Below are positions 24,009 through 31,901 of a stretch of DNA of 32,332 bases, one piece after another; position 1 is the stretch's first letter; each line of letters starts with the position of its first letter. The notes under the pieces were generated by a model. That model made no database searches and was not told where the DNA came from. It saw only the letters and a program-made list of their open reading frames with translations. The DNA is taken from positions 1-32,332 of the forward strand of contig SUYX01000023.1 in NCBI GenBank assembly GCA_015060225.1, written 5' to 3'. The position numbers and the translations under genes are program-made. The DNA comes from Bacteroidales bacterium. Its GTDB lineage: Bacteria; Bacteroidota; Bacteroidia; Bacteroidales; UBA932.

Positions 24009-25736
24009 TTAAAACAACCCCTCTATTTCTCCATTTTCATCTATGTCTATGGCCTCTGAAGATGGGACCTCAGGGAGCCCAGGCATACGCATTATTTCAC
24101 CTGTAATTGGGATGAGGAAGCCTGCACCTGATGCAATCTCTATCTCCCTTACGGTAATTACGAAATCTTTAGGACGGCCCAGAAGATCCGGATTGTCTGA
24201 AAGGGATTTCTGTGTCTTTGCCATACATATTGCAAGATCCTGCAAGCCCAAATCATATATTTTCTTCAGGTCTGCCTTTGCTTTGGCGGTATAATCTACA
24301 GCCTCAGCACCATATATCTTCTTTGCAATTGTCTCTATCTTCTTCTCAACACTCCACTCCAGATTGTACATTGGAACAAATTGGCGGTTTCCTTTCAAAG
24401 ATTCCTCCACCACTTCCACAACCTTCTCTGCAAGTTCCTCTGCTCCTGCCCCACCTTTAGCCCATACCTCTGCTACTGCACATCTTACACCCAGACCCGC
24501 ACAATACTCCTTAATGAAATCTATCTCCTGTTGCGCATCAGTTGTAAACCTGTTTATGGCAACTACGGGAGTCAAATTGAACTGCCGTATATTTTCCACA
24601 TGTTTATAAAGATTCTCTATCCCGGCCTTTACAGCTTCCAGTCTTCCTGTTATCTCCTCTACTGAACATACACCATCTGCACACGCGGTAGTCTCCTCCT
24701 TGAGAGCCTTCAGGGACATTCCTCCATGATATTTTAGAGCCCTCACCGTTGCTACCAGCACCACTGCCTGAGGATTGAGTCCTGCAAAACGGCTCTTTAT
24801 ATCCAAAAACTTCTCTGCCCCCAAGTCAAATCCGAATCCTGCCTCTGTAATTGTATAATCACTTAACGCCAGCGATGTTTTGGTGGCAATCACAGTATTT
24901 GTACCTTGGGCTATATTTGCAAACGGACCTCCATGGATAAGGGCCGGTGTCTGCTCAAGAGTCTGTACAAGATTTGGTTTGATGGCATCCTTAAGGAGTG
25001 CTGCCATGGCTCCATTCGCTTTAAGGTCCCGTGCATATACAGGCTTCTTGTCAAAAGTATATCCAATGAAAATATTCCCCAGACGTCTCTTCAAATCCTG
25101 TACATCCTCACTCAGGCAAAGAATTGCCATTATCTCAGATGCAGCTGTTATATCAAACCCTGTTTCTCTCGGTATTCCCGACGAAGTCCCCCCCAATCCA
25201 ACAACAATGCGCCTTAAAGAGCGGTCATTCATATCCATGACCCTCTTCCAGGTTATTGTTCTGGGATCTATATTGAGGGAACGTTTCTTACTTTGTATAT
25301 TGTTGTCAATAATTGCTGCAAGAAGGTTATGGGCTTTTTCCACTGCTGCAAAATCCCCCGTAAAATGGAGGTTTATATCCTCCATCGGGACAACCTGGGA
25401 GTAACCTCCACCAGTTGCACCACCTTTTATTCCAAAAACCGGCCCCAACGAAGGCTCCCTCAGAACTACTGTAGACTGGTATCCCAGCCTGTTCATTGCC
25501 TGTGTAAGACCTATGGAAATTGTAGTTTTTCCCTCTCCTGCCGGGGTGGGAGAAATTGCAGAAACCAAAATCAGGGCCCCCTTTTTACCTGTCTGCTTTC
25601 CCTTATAGCTTAATGGAATCTTTGCTTTGTACTTTCCATACAGTTCCAAATCTTCTCCATTTATATCCAATTTCTTTGCAATTTGCTCTATATGAAGCAA
25701 TTTATGCTCTCTAGCTATCTTAATATCTGTACTCAT
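24009..25736 (-). CDS. fhs: Formate-tetrahydrofolate ligase
   Basis: Protein of 575 aa, full length for the family (about 555-560 aa). It joins formate to tetrahydrofolate with ATP, giving 10-formyl-THF for purine and one-carbon metabolism. Signatures: P-loop PTPAGEGKTT (about 63-72), REPSLGPVFGIKGGATGGGY, and the conserved GGPFANIAQGTNT. Ends DENGEIEGLF. Transcribed alone; it is divergent from tRNA-Glu across an AT-rich gap of about 120 bp that holds a near-match -7 box (TATATTTA) on the minus strand. Confidence 0.97.
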   Translation of the reverse strand: MSTDIKIAREHKLLHIEQIAKKLDINGEDLELYGKYKAKIPLSYKGKQTGKKGALILVSAISPTPAGEGKTTISIGLTQAMNRLGYQSTVVLREPSLGPVFGIKGGATGGGYSQVVPMEDINLHFTGDFAAVEKAHNLLAAIIDNNIQSKKRSLNIDPRTITWKRVMDMNDRSLRRIVVGLGGTSSGIPRETGFDITAASEIMAILCLSEDVQDLKRRLGNIFIGYTFDKKPVYARDLKANGAMAALLKDAIKPNLVQTLEQTPALIHGGPFANIAQGTNTVIATKTSLALSDYTITEAGFGFDLGAEKFLDIKSRFAGLNPQAVVLVATVRALKYHGGMSLKALKEETTACADGVCSVEEITGRLEAVKAGIENLYKHVENIRQFNLTPVVAINRFTTDAQQEIDFIKEYCAGLGVRCAVAEVWAKGGAGAEELAEKVVEVVEESLKGNRQFVPMYNLEWSVEKKIETIAKKIYGAEAVDYTAKAKADLKKIYDLGLQDLAICMAKTQKSLSDNPDLLGRPKDFVITVREIEIASGAGFLIPITGEIMRMPGLPEVPSSEAIDIDENGEIEGLF

Positions 25737-25833
25737 TGCCTATTCAGTTTATAATTATTATGTGTTAAAATTAAATATATTTATTTAATAATCATAATTT
25801 TTTCTAGAAAAACTCATTTTTCAATAAAAAAGT

Positions 25834-25863
25834 TTGGAAGTTTAAAAAATATCCGTATCTTTG
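25834..25863 (+). promoter_or_regulatory. tRNA-Glu promoter
   Basis: -33 TTTG (25834-25837) and -7 box TATCTTTG (25856-25863) with 18 bp between, 20 bp before the tRNA. This is the clearest full promoter in the window. Confidence 0.65.
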
Positions 25864-25882
25864 CAACCTCAAACAACAAGAC

Positions 25883-25954
25883 GCGGGATTCGTCTAACGG
25901 TTAGGACGGAAGATTCTCATTCTTCAAATAGGAGTTCGATTCTCCTATCCCGTA
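25883..25954 (+). tRNA. tRNA-Glu (anticodon CTC)
   Basis: A 72-nt cloverleaf: acceptor GCGGGAT with ATCCCGT (G1-U72 wobble), D arm GTCTAACGGTTAGGAC, anticodon arm GAAGA-TTCTCAT-TCTTC with CTC at 34-36, 4-nt variable loop, T arm AGGAG-TTCGATT-CTCCT. CCA is not encoded. The D arm is that of tRNA-Glu. Confidence 0.93.
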
Positions 25955-25956
25955 CA

Positions 25957-25984
25957 AAAGCTCTCAAGTATGAGAGCTTTTTTT
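25957..25984 (+). terminator. Terminator of tRNA-Glu
   Basis: Stem AAAGCTCTC / GAGAGCTTT with a 6-nt loop followed by a T-run, 2 bp after the tRNA. Confidence 0.9.
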
Positions 25985-26007
25985 GCATATTGGAGAGTTA
26001 ATATACC

Positions 26008-26322
26008 ATGGAAAACATCTTTTGCCAGGACAACCATATTTCTGATACGGCATTGTTGGACAACCTGGTCCATTTTGCAACAGTAATGGCTTCCGAAAGA
26101 TACAGGAATTGCCGGATTACCTTTGGTGAAATAAAGGAGTTCACTCTCTGTTTCCTCCCAAAAATTGGAGAAAGGTGTGAAACATCCGGTGAAATTGTCT
26201 ACAAAAGGGGGAGGAATCTGCTTGTTCAAACGAGGATATCGGTTGATGGTGAAACAGCTGCCAAATGCAAAGTAAAATTTTACAAGGAGGAGAAAAATGA
26301 GGATACAGGGAACATACTTTAA
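26008..26322 (+). CDS. Small hotdog-fold-like protein
   Basis: Protein of 104 aa, cytoplasmic. An N-terminal helix (SDTALLDNLVHFATVMASE) and then strands KEFTLCFLPKIGERCETSGEIVYKRG and LLVQTRISVDGETAAKCKVKFY. The second half resembles the last strands of FabZ-like 3-hydroxyacyl-ACP dehydratases (pattern of G..R..G..V...RG...V....V.G..AA...), without the catalytic part being clear. It overlaps the next gene by 26 bp. Could belong to fatty acid or polyene metabolism, but no carrier or synthase is nearby. Confidence 0.6.
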   Translation: MENIFCQDNHISDTALLDNLVHFATVMASERYRNCRITFGEIKEFTLCFLPKIGERCETSGEIVYKRGRNLLVQTRISVDGETAAKCKVKFYKEEKNEDTGNIL

Positions 26323-26668
26323 CATAAGGAAAATCTCATATCCCAATTCCAACACCCACCATGGGAAACTGAAGATAGACCTTTTACAACAGAACTTTGA
26401 AAGGCCAGCCACATATGCCCTGCATATGGTTAAAGAGAGCGCTCAGGCCATGGCCCATGAAAAGCTCCTCTTCAGCCATATTGAACGTTACAGACATATA
26501 AGGGATCTCTCGTTGGAACATCCCAGCATTATGCTGGAAATCTTCCTCAACCATAAAGAGAAGGAGGGGACAGGGGCCATATGCGAGCTTTCTGCCCACT
26601 GTTTCAAAATGGGACAGCCCGATTTCAAGTTTTTTGAACTCCTGGCAGAACTTTCACCAATAAAATAA
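26297..26668 (+). CDS. Conserved hypothetical protein, partner of the hotdog-like gene
   Basis: Protein of 123 aa starting inside the previous gene; a strong Shine-Dalgarno AAGGAGG (26284-26290) lies 6 bp before its ATG, uncommon in Bacteroidetes and supporting this start. A central segment (AYALHMVKESAQAMAHEKLLF) is helical, followed by strands HPSIMLEIFLNHKEKEG and TGAICELSAHCFKMG. It could be a second hotdog-like chain, but I do not recognise it. Translation is probably coupled to the gene before. Confidence 0.6.
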   Translation: MRIQGTYFNIRKISYPNSNTHHGKLKIDLLQQNFERPATYALHMVKESAQAMAHEKLLFSHIERYRHIRDLSLEHPSIMLEIFLNHKEKEGTGAICELSAHCFKMGQPDFKFFELLAELSPIK

Positions 26669-26702
26669 GTTTTGGGACTACTCCAGTTTAAAGAAATTGG
26701 AA

Positions 26703-26710
26703 TACTTTTG
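26703..26710 (+). promoter_or_regulatory. -7 box of the DUF5686 gene
   Basis: TACTTTTG matches TAnnTTTG exactly, 18 bp before the ATG at 26729. It lies inside a longer open frame and so supports the shorter start. Confidence 0.5.
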
Positions 26711-26728
26711 CAGTTCTTTTCAAAAAGG

Positions 26729-29269
26729 ATGCAAAAGTATTTTATATATATATTCACTTTTCTGCTCATCTGCACAGCAGCATCGGCACAGAACACCAAA
26801 GTAAAGGGTACTGTAACCGATTCCACCACCGGCGAGCCGCTACCTTTTGTAAACATCTGGTTCCCTGGCACTACAGTTGGAGTTACCACCGATTTTGACG
26901 GACAATACTCAATAGATACCCGTCATAGTGTACCATCTGTAATAAAAGCGGAAATTCTGGGATATGAAAGCAAGGAGGGAAAAGTTACCGTAGGAGGATT
27001 CACAGAACTCAATTTTGCCCTCAAGCCACAATCCCTCATGCTGGAGGGGGTAACAGTAAAGGCAGATGACAAGAGGATCAGGAGGTTCATGGAAAAGGTA
27101 TTTGAAAAGAAACCTCTCAATAATCCCGACAGTAAAGAGAGTGCACAATACAGGATTTACACCAAAATGGAACTCGACATTGCAAATGTAGATCCACTGC
27201 TGGAAAACAAACTTCTGAAAAAGAATTTCGGATTTGTGGAAGAGTACATGGACACCTCTGCAATATCGGGAATACCATATCTCCCTATAATGATTACCGA
27301 ATCCAACGCCAGGTACTACAAAAGAAAGAATCCCCCACTGTCAAGGGAGATTATAGATGCCAGCAGGATATCGGGAATAGAAGAAGATTACTCATTGGCA
27401 CAGTTTACAGGACATCTGCATGCCAATGTAAATCTCTACGACAATTACATTGACATTTTCTATGTAAAGTTTGCAAGTCCGCTGAACGAACACGGCTTCA
27501 TGTATTACAACTATTACCTCATTGACAGCCTGCATATGGACGGACGCAAAACTTATAAGCTGAGGTTCCATCCCAAAATGAAATCGGCACCTGTACTGGA
27601 CGGAGAGTTCACCATAGACTCAACTACAATGGCACTGAGAGATGCCCATGTAAAAATGGTAAAAGGGCTCAATGTAAACTGGGTAAGGGATATGGCTATA
27701 GATGTGGAAAACCAGATGATAGATGACACAACCTGGTTCAACAAAAGGGAGAAGCTATATGTGGATTTCTCTGTCACCATGAACGACTCTTCAAAACTTG
27801 TCTCATTCCTGGGACACCGCGAGGTCAACTACTCAGATGTGGTGCTCAACAGGAAGATTCCGCAGGAAATACTCAGATACAACACCAATGTGGTCATAAA
27901 CGAGGATGTACTGGAAAATGACCCGGCCTACTGGGAGAGAGAGCGTCCATATGCCCTTACCCAAAGGGAACAGAACATCTACAACATGGTTGACTCAATA
28001 AAAAATGTCCCACTCTACAACACTCTGTACAATGTTGTTTCCACAATATTGGGAGGATACTATGAGTTTGACAAATGGGAAATAGGGCCCTATTACAAAC
28101 TGTTCAGTTTCAATAATCTTGAAGGGGCCAGATTCCAGTTCGGAGCCCGCACTACGCAAGGTCTGAGCAAAAAGATACGGATTGGAGGGTATGCTGCATA
28201 CGGCACCAGGGATGAGGAATTTAAAGGTGGGGGAACCATTGAGTATATGTTCAGGAAACAACCCACACGCAAACTGACAGCCTCTTTCAAAAGGGATGCA
28301 CTGCAATTGGGAGCTTCCGATGACGCATTCACCGAGGGAAACATCATGGGATCACTCCTTTCCAAAGGGAACAGCCAACGGCTGAGCATGGTAAACAGAG
28401 GGTACATTTCATACGAACATGAATGGACAGACGGGATAACCACAATCTTCTCCGCACAGACCAACAAGATTTACGGAAACAGATATGTGGAGATGTTTGC
28501 TCCCGACAGTACACATATTGGGGCAGTACGCAGTGCCTCACTGGGTATAGGGGCCAGACTCAGCTGGAATGAAATGGTAAACAGGGACCACTTTGACAAG
28601 ATTTACCTGGGCTCTGACTACCCCATAATTACTGCCGATTTCCAGATGGGACTGAAAGATGTCTGGGAAGGAAGTCATGAATACTACCGCGGAGAGATTG
28701 GTATAAATTATGATCTGGCAATGCCACCTTTGGGTACCTCATACTTTAAATTGAAAGCCGGGAAAATTTGGGGAAAGGTCCCTTATCCTCTGCTAAAGCT
28801 CCACGAAGGGAACGGAACATATTTCAACTCCCCAAATGCATTTGCCTGTATGGATTACTATGAGTTTGCATCCGATACCTGGCTACAGCTTTTCTATGAG
28901 CACAATTTCAAGGGATTTTTCTTGGGCAAGATTCCTCTGCTCAAAAAGCTCAAATGGAGAGAAGTGGTTTCGTTCAGAGGAGTTGTAGGCTCTCTCTCAG
29001 AGAAGAACAACGGAAGTTCCAAATATATTGCTGCAAATACAAACCCTGCCACAGGGGAGTTGAATCCGGGAATACCTGTTCCATACATGCTGTTCCCTGC
29101 CGGAATGAGTGGCGTAAACAAACCCTACTTTGAGGCCGGTGTAGGCATTACCAACATATTCAGGATGTTCAGGATAGACAGTTACTGGCGCCTCAACCAC
29201 AAAGAAAACCATCTTGGAGAGAAGAACACAGCCTGGGTAGTGAACTTTGGTGTAGAATTCAAATTCTAG
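26729..29269 (+). CDS. Outer-membrane protein with carboxypeptidase-like domain and DUF5686 barrel
   Basis: Protein of 846 aa from MQKYFIYIFTFLLICTAASA (signal peptide). Residues about 22-105 form a CarboxypepD_reg-like Ig domain (KVKGTVTDSTTGEPLPFVNI, TTDFDGQYSI) of the kind at the N-terminus of TonB-dependent receptors. The rest matches the DUF5686 type: a soluble part rich in SRISGIEEDY-like motifs, then strands of an outer-membrane barrel ending in Phe (VVNFGVEFKF). No TonB plug domain is visible. Role unknown, probably in the envelope. It has its own promoter and overlaps the convergent HAD gene by 4 bp. Confidence 0.88.
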   Translation: MQKYFIYIFTFLLICTAASAQNTKVKGTVTDSTTGEPLPFVNIWFPGTTVGVTTDFDGQYSIDTRHSVPSVIKAEILGYESKEGKVTVGGFTELNFALKPQSLMLEGVTVKADDKRIRRFMEKVFEKKPLNNPDSKESAQYRIYTKMELDIANVDPLLENKLLKKNFGFVEEYMDTSAISGIPYLPIMITESNARYYKRKNPPLSREIIDASRISGIEEDYSLAQFTGHLHANVNLYDNYIDIFYVKFASPLNEHGFMYYNYYLIDSLHMDGRKTYKLRFHPKMKSAPVLDGEFTIDSTTMALRDAHVKMVKGLNVNWVRDMAIDVENQMIDDTTWFNKREKLYVDFSVTMNDSSKLVSFLGHREVNYSDVVLNRKIPQEILRYNTNVVINEDVLENDPAYWERERPYALTQREQNIYNMVDSIKNVPLYNTLYNVVSTILGGYYEFDKWEIGPYYKLFSFNNLEGARFQFGARTTQGLSKKIRIGGYAAYGTRDEEFKGGGTIEYMFRKQPTRKLTASFKRDALQLGASDDAFTEGNIMGSLLSKGNSQRLSMVNRGYISYEHEWTDGITTIFSAQTNKIYGNRYVEMFAPDSTHIGAVRSASLGIGARLSWNEMVNRDHFDKIYLGSDYPIITADFQMGLKDVWEGSHEYYRGEIGINYDLAMPPLGTSYFKLKAGKIWGKVPYPLLKLHEGNGTYFNSPNAFACMDYYEFASDTWLQLFYEHNFKGFFLGKIPLLKKLKWREVVSFRGVVGSLSEKNNGSSKYIAANTNPATGELNPGIPVPYMLFPAGMSGVNKPYFEAGVGITNIFRMFRIDSYWRLNHKENHLGEKNTAWVVNFGVEFKF

Positions 29270-29982
29270 AACAGTTCCTGCAGCTCCTCACTCCCACTGC
29301 ATGTAAACAGATTGGGATGTATTACATCCCCTTCAACTTTCTCATGCTCCCATGTGGAATAAAACGGAACATACAGTGCATATCCCCCAACCTCCAGCAC
29401 TGGAAGGATATCTGATTTCATAGAATTGCCAATCATAAGGAATTCCCCGGGAGTGCACCCCAACTTCTGCAGCAGCCCCACATACGCATCACGGTTTTTG
29501 TCACTCATCACCTCAATCTGATGAAAATACCCTGCAAGACCCGAACGCTCAAGCTTCCTCTGCTGATCCAATAAATCCCCCTTTGTAGCCACCACAAGAG
29601 TATATTTCCCGCTTCCCGACAATTTACGCAACAGCTCTTCCACACCTGGAAGAATATCTATCGGGATAGTGATAAGAGAAGTCCCTATTTCAATGATTCT
29701 ACCCATTTCTGACGGAGTAAGAGGGGATTCACTGCTCCCGTTGCTGAACTTTATTGCAGTCTCCATAAGGGAGAGGGTAAACGCCTTTGCACCATATCCA
29801 TATGGGGCGAGATTTTTCAGTTCAACCTTATATAGAGTTGAGATTATCTCCTCCTTTGGGGCAAACCGCCTCAAAATGGTACAATACTCCTCCTCTGCCT
29901 TGCGGAAATAAGGCTCGTTCACCCAAAGTGTATCATCTGCATCAAATGCAATAAACTTTATATTTTCAGGAAAAAACTTCAT
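29266..29982 (-). CDS. HAD-superfamily hydrolase
   Basis: Protein of 238 aa from MKFFPENIKF; a longer frame to 30063 would add 27 unlikely residues and overlap the divergent DoxX gene region. HAD motifs: I FDADDTLW (nucleophile Asp and general acid Asp), II VVATKGD, III lysine near EVMSDKNRDAY, IV LMIGNSMKSDILP. The helical cap between motifs I and II places it in subfamily I, the phosphoglycolate-phosphatase-like group. Substrate unknown. Divergent from DoxX with an 83-bp gap. Confidence 0.9.
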   Translation of the reverse strand: MKFFPENIKFIAFDADDTLWVNEPYFRKAEEEYCTILRRFAPKEEIISTLYKVELKNLAPYGYGAKAFTLSLMETAIKFSNGSSESPLTPSEMGRIIEIGTSLITIPIDILPGVEELLRKLSGSGKYTLVVATKGDLLDQQRKLERSGLAGYFHQIEVMSDKNRDAYVGLLQKLGCTPGEFLMIGNSMKSDILPVLEVGGYALYVPFYSTWEHEKVEGDVIHPNLFTCSGSEELQELF

Positions 29983-30065
29983 AACCTCTGCATTTGGGAG
30001 TCTGAAGATACAAATAATTCCGAACAATCCCACTTCTGAGTTGTTTGAGAATAAAAAGCTCAACC

Positions 30066-30482
30066 ATGTTACAGAATTTCCTCTTCCCGGCTTACCACAA
30101 TTTCGGTCTCTCTATAATGCTCCTGTTTGCCAGAATTGCATTTGGAGCAATGTTCCTCACCCACGGACTTCAGAAACTGGCAAACTTCAAGGCTTTGTCT
30201 GCAAATTTCCCAAGCATAATGGGGCTGGGAAGTACCCTTTCCCTCATGCTGGCAATTTTTGCCGAGGTATTCTGTACCTTGGGATTTATAACAGGGTTCC
30301 TCTACAGGCTCTCAATGATTCCTATGATAATTACAATGATTGTTGCTGTCTTGTTCATACATGGAGAAGATCCGTTTTCCGCCAAGGAACTGGCAATGCT
30401 CTACCTGTTCATTTTCATAATCATGTATGTTCTTGGACCCGGTTCATTTGCGGCGGATTATTTCTTTGCAGTCAAGGGGTAA
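30066..30482 (+). CDS. DoxX-family membrane protein
   Basis: Protein of 138 aa, four transmembrane helices. The family start LLFARIAFGAMFLTHGLQKLANF and the end ELAMLYLFIFIIMYVLGPGSFAADYF are clear. ATG at 30066 preferred over TTG at 30045. DoxX-type proteins are linked to quinone-related redox or to stress complexes; the role is not fixed by sequence. The stop overlaps the M48 gene by 11 bp, convergent. Confidence 0.9.
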   Translation: MLQNFLFPAYHNFGLSIMLLFARIAFGAMFLTHGLQKLANFKALSANFPSIMGLGSTLSLMLAIFAEVFCTLGFITGFLYRLSMIPMIITMIVAVLFIHGEDPFSAKELAMLYLFIFIIMYVLGPGSFAADYFFAVKG

Positions 30483-31266
30483 AGGAACTGATAGCCTCCC
30501 TAAGGGCCGCTATCCTTTTGGCATCACTCGGGTGGGTACTGAAAAAATCGCTCTGGCCAGCACTTTTGGCATCCAGCATCTTTTCCCAGAATGCAGGAGC
30601 AGCATTGATGTCATAACCGGCAATATTCATTATGTACATTCCAATCTCGTCCGCTTCATACTCGTGCTTCCTTGAATACGGGAGGAGAACTCCGGCCTGG
30701 GAACCTATTCCAAAACCTACATTGAACAGCGCCTGTGCACCCGCCCCCTTCTTTTCTCCAATTGCCTCACTTGCAACACGTCCAAGCAGATTCATCACAG
30801 ACTGCTGACTCATTCTCTCATTTCCATGCTTGGCAATGGCATGCGCCATTTCATGCCCCATCACAACTGCAATATAATCGGGAGTATCCGCATACTTCAA
30901 TATCCCCTCATAAAACACTATTTTTCCCGAAGGCATACAGAAGGCATTCACCTCCTGGGATTTTACCAGCATGAACTCCCATACGAGCCCCCTTAGGGCA
31001 CTCTCCTGTCCATTAGTCTTGAGATATGACTCAAGGGCAGCCACCATCTTTCCTCCTACCTCCTTTACCATTCTGGTTGCAGCAGCATTGGAAGACACCT
31101 CTGCTGTACCCTTGAACTCCGCATAAGACTGGTCCGACAAAGCCATAATCTCGCTGTCTGAAAAAAGGAGCATCTGCTTGCGGCCTGTAAATGATACCAC
31201 TCCGCATGAAACTGCCATAAATACAACTGCAGACAAAAACGCCAGTACTTTAATAGATTTCTTCAT
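30472..31266 (-). CDS. M48-family metalloprotease lipoprotein
   Basis: Protein of 264 aa. Signal peptide with lipobox AVSC (Cys21). Zinc motif HEMAH at 138-142 and third ligand Glu204 (HEYEAD), followed by GYDINAAPAFWEKM and a STHPSDAKRIAAL end typical of this group. The nearest known relatives are periplasmic LoiP/YcaL-type M48 peptidases, which clear misfolded outer-membrane proteins. Single gene, downstream of the tRNA terminator. Confidence 0.92.
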   Translation of the reverse strand: MKKSIKVLAFLSAVVFMAVSCGVVSFTGRKQMLLFSDSEIMALSDQSYAEFKGTAEVSSNAAATRMVKEVGGKMVAALESYLKTNGQESALRGLVWEFMLVKSQEVNAFCMPSGKIVFYEGILKYADTPDYIAVVMGHEMAHAIAKHGNERMSQQSVMNLLGRVASEAIGEKKGAGAQALFNVGFGIGSQAGVLLPYSRKHEYEADEIGMYIMNIAGYDINAAPAFWEKMLDAKSAGQSDFFSTHPSDAKRIAALREAISSFTP

Positions 31267-31337
31267 ACTTTTTCAAATATTGCTACCCATTTGTAAAGAT
31301 AATCATTTTTGCATCTTGTAACACCTTTTCAGGAAAC

Positions 31338-31368
31338 AAAAAAAAGCCCTGCATTGCTGCAAGGCTTT
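31338..31368 (-). terminator. Terminator of the CAT-anticodon tRNA
   Basis: On the minus strand a stem of AAAGCC and TGCA segments with their complements (one mismatch) is followed by eight T. It lies 15 bp after the tRNA. Confidence 0.85.
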
Positions 31369-31383
31369 CTTTGCTCATTTAAG

Positions 31384-31458
31384 TGGTCCCAGCTGGGCTT
31401 GAACCAGCGACCCCCTGATTATGAGTCAGGTGCTACTAACCAACTGAGCTATAGGACC
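31384..31458 (-). tRNA. tRNA with CAT anticodon (Met or lysidine-type Ile)
   Basis: A 75-nt cloverleaf: acceptor GGTCCTA with TGGGACC, discriminator A, anticodon arm CCTGA-CTCATAA-TCAGG, T arm CTGG-TTCAAGC-CCAG. Acceptor pairs 4-69 and 5-68 are both C-G, as in E. coli tRNA-Ile2, and the anticodon arm core GACTCATAATC also resembles Ile2; annotation tools would usually say Met. The D stem has GTAGC where GAGC is expected, that is one extra U. CCA is not encoded. Confidence 0.88.
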
Positions 31459-31470
31459 CGAATGAGAGTG

Positions 31471-31502
31471 CAAAAGTAATTAAAATTTTTACACCTGCAA
31501 AA
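31471..31502 (-). promoter_or_regulatory. Promoter of the CAT-anticodon tRNA
   Basis: -7 box TACTTTTG on the minus strand (31471-31478) and a TTTTG -33 element about 19 bp further upstream. The tRNA is thus not only dependent on read-through from rpsJ. Confidence 0.6.
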
Positions 31503-31515
31503 TTTATTATATGCC

Positions 31516-31551
31516 TGCCGGGCCCCCAAAGGGATCTCTGAGGGCCGTGCA
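31516..31551 (-). terminator. GC-rich hairpin after rpsJ
   Basis: Arms GGCCC / GGGCC with an imperfect outer TGC / GCA extension, 10 bp after the rpsJ stop. No T-run follows, so it may only attenuate or protect the 3' end. Confidence 0.35.
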
Positions 31552-31561
31552 AGCTATATCA

Positions 31562-31867
31562 TCAAACTTTGATCTCAACCTCAACACCGCTAGGAAGCTC
31601 AAGTTTCATAAGAGCATCTACAGTTTTTGGAGTAGAGCTGTAGATATCCAAAAGACGGCGGAAAGAATTTAGCTCAAACTGCTCGCGTGATTTTTTGTTA
31701 ACGAAAGTTGAGCGGTTTACAGTAAAGATCTTCTTGTCTGTAGGAAGTGGAATAGGACCGCTAACAACAGCACCAGTAGCTTTTACTGTTTTTACGATTT
31801 TGTCAGCTGACTTGTCAACCAATGCGTGATCGTAAGATTTTAGTTTAATTCTTATTTTTTGGCTCAT
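31562..31867 (-). CDS. rpsJ: 30S ribosomal protein S10
   Basis: Protein of 101 aa, full length, [20 protein letters not shown] to VEVEIKV. S10 is part of the 30S head and, as NusE, of antitermination complexes. The loop [24 protein letters not shown] is intact. It follows fusA by 34 bp on the same strand. Normally rplC, rplD and the rest of the S10 operon follow; here the next feature is a hairpin and a tRNA with its own promoter. Confidence 0.98.
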   Translation of the reverse strand: MSQKIRIKLKSYDHALVDKSADKIVKTVKATGAVVSGPIPLPTDKKIFTVNRSTFVNKKSREQFELNSFRRLLDIYSSTPKTVDALMKLELPSGVEVEIKV

Positions 31868-31901
31868 TGTATATAATTGTTAACCAATTTATAATTCATT
31901 A

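Noticed and set aside
25883-25984. tRNA-Glu as an integration site
   Set aside because: No integrase and no repeated tRNA 3' end were seen nearby; the tRNA is followed by a normal terminator.
29983-30063. N-terminal extension of the HAD protein
   Set aside because: It starts without family support and would cover the intergenic region shared with DoxX; the ATG at 29982 fits the usual distance to motif I.
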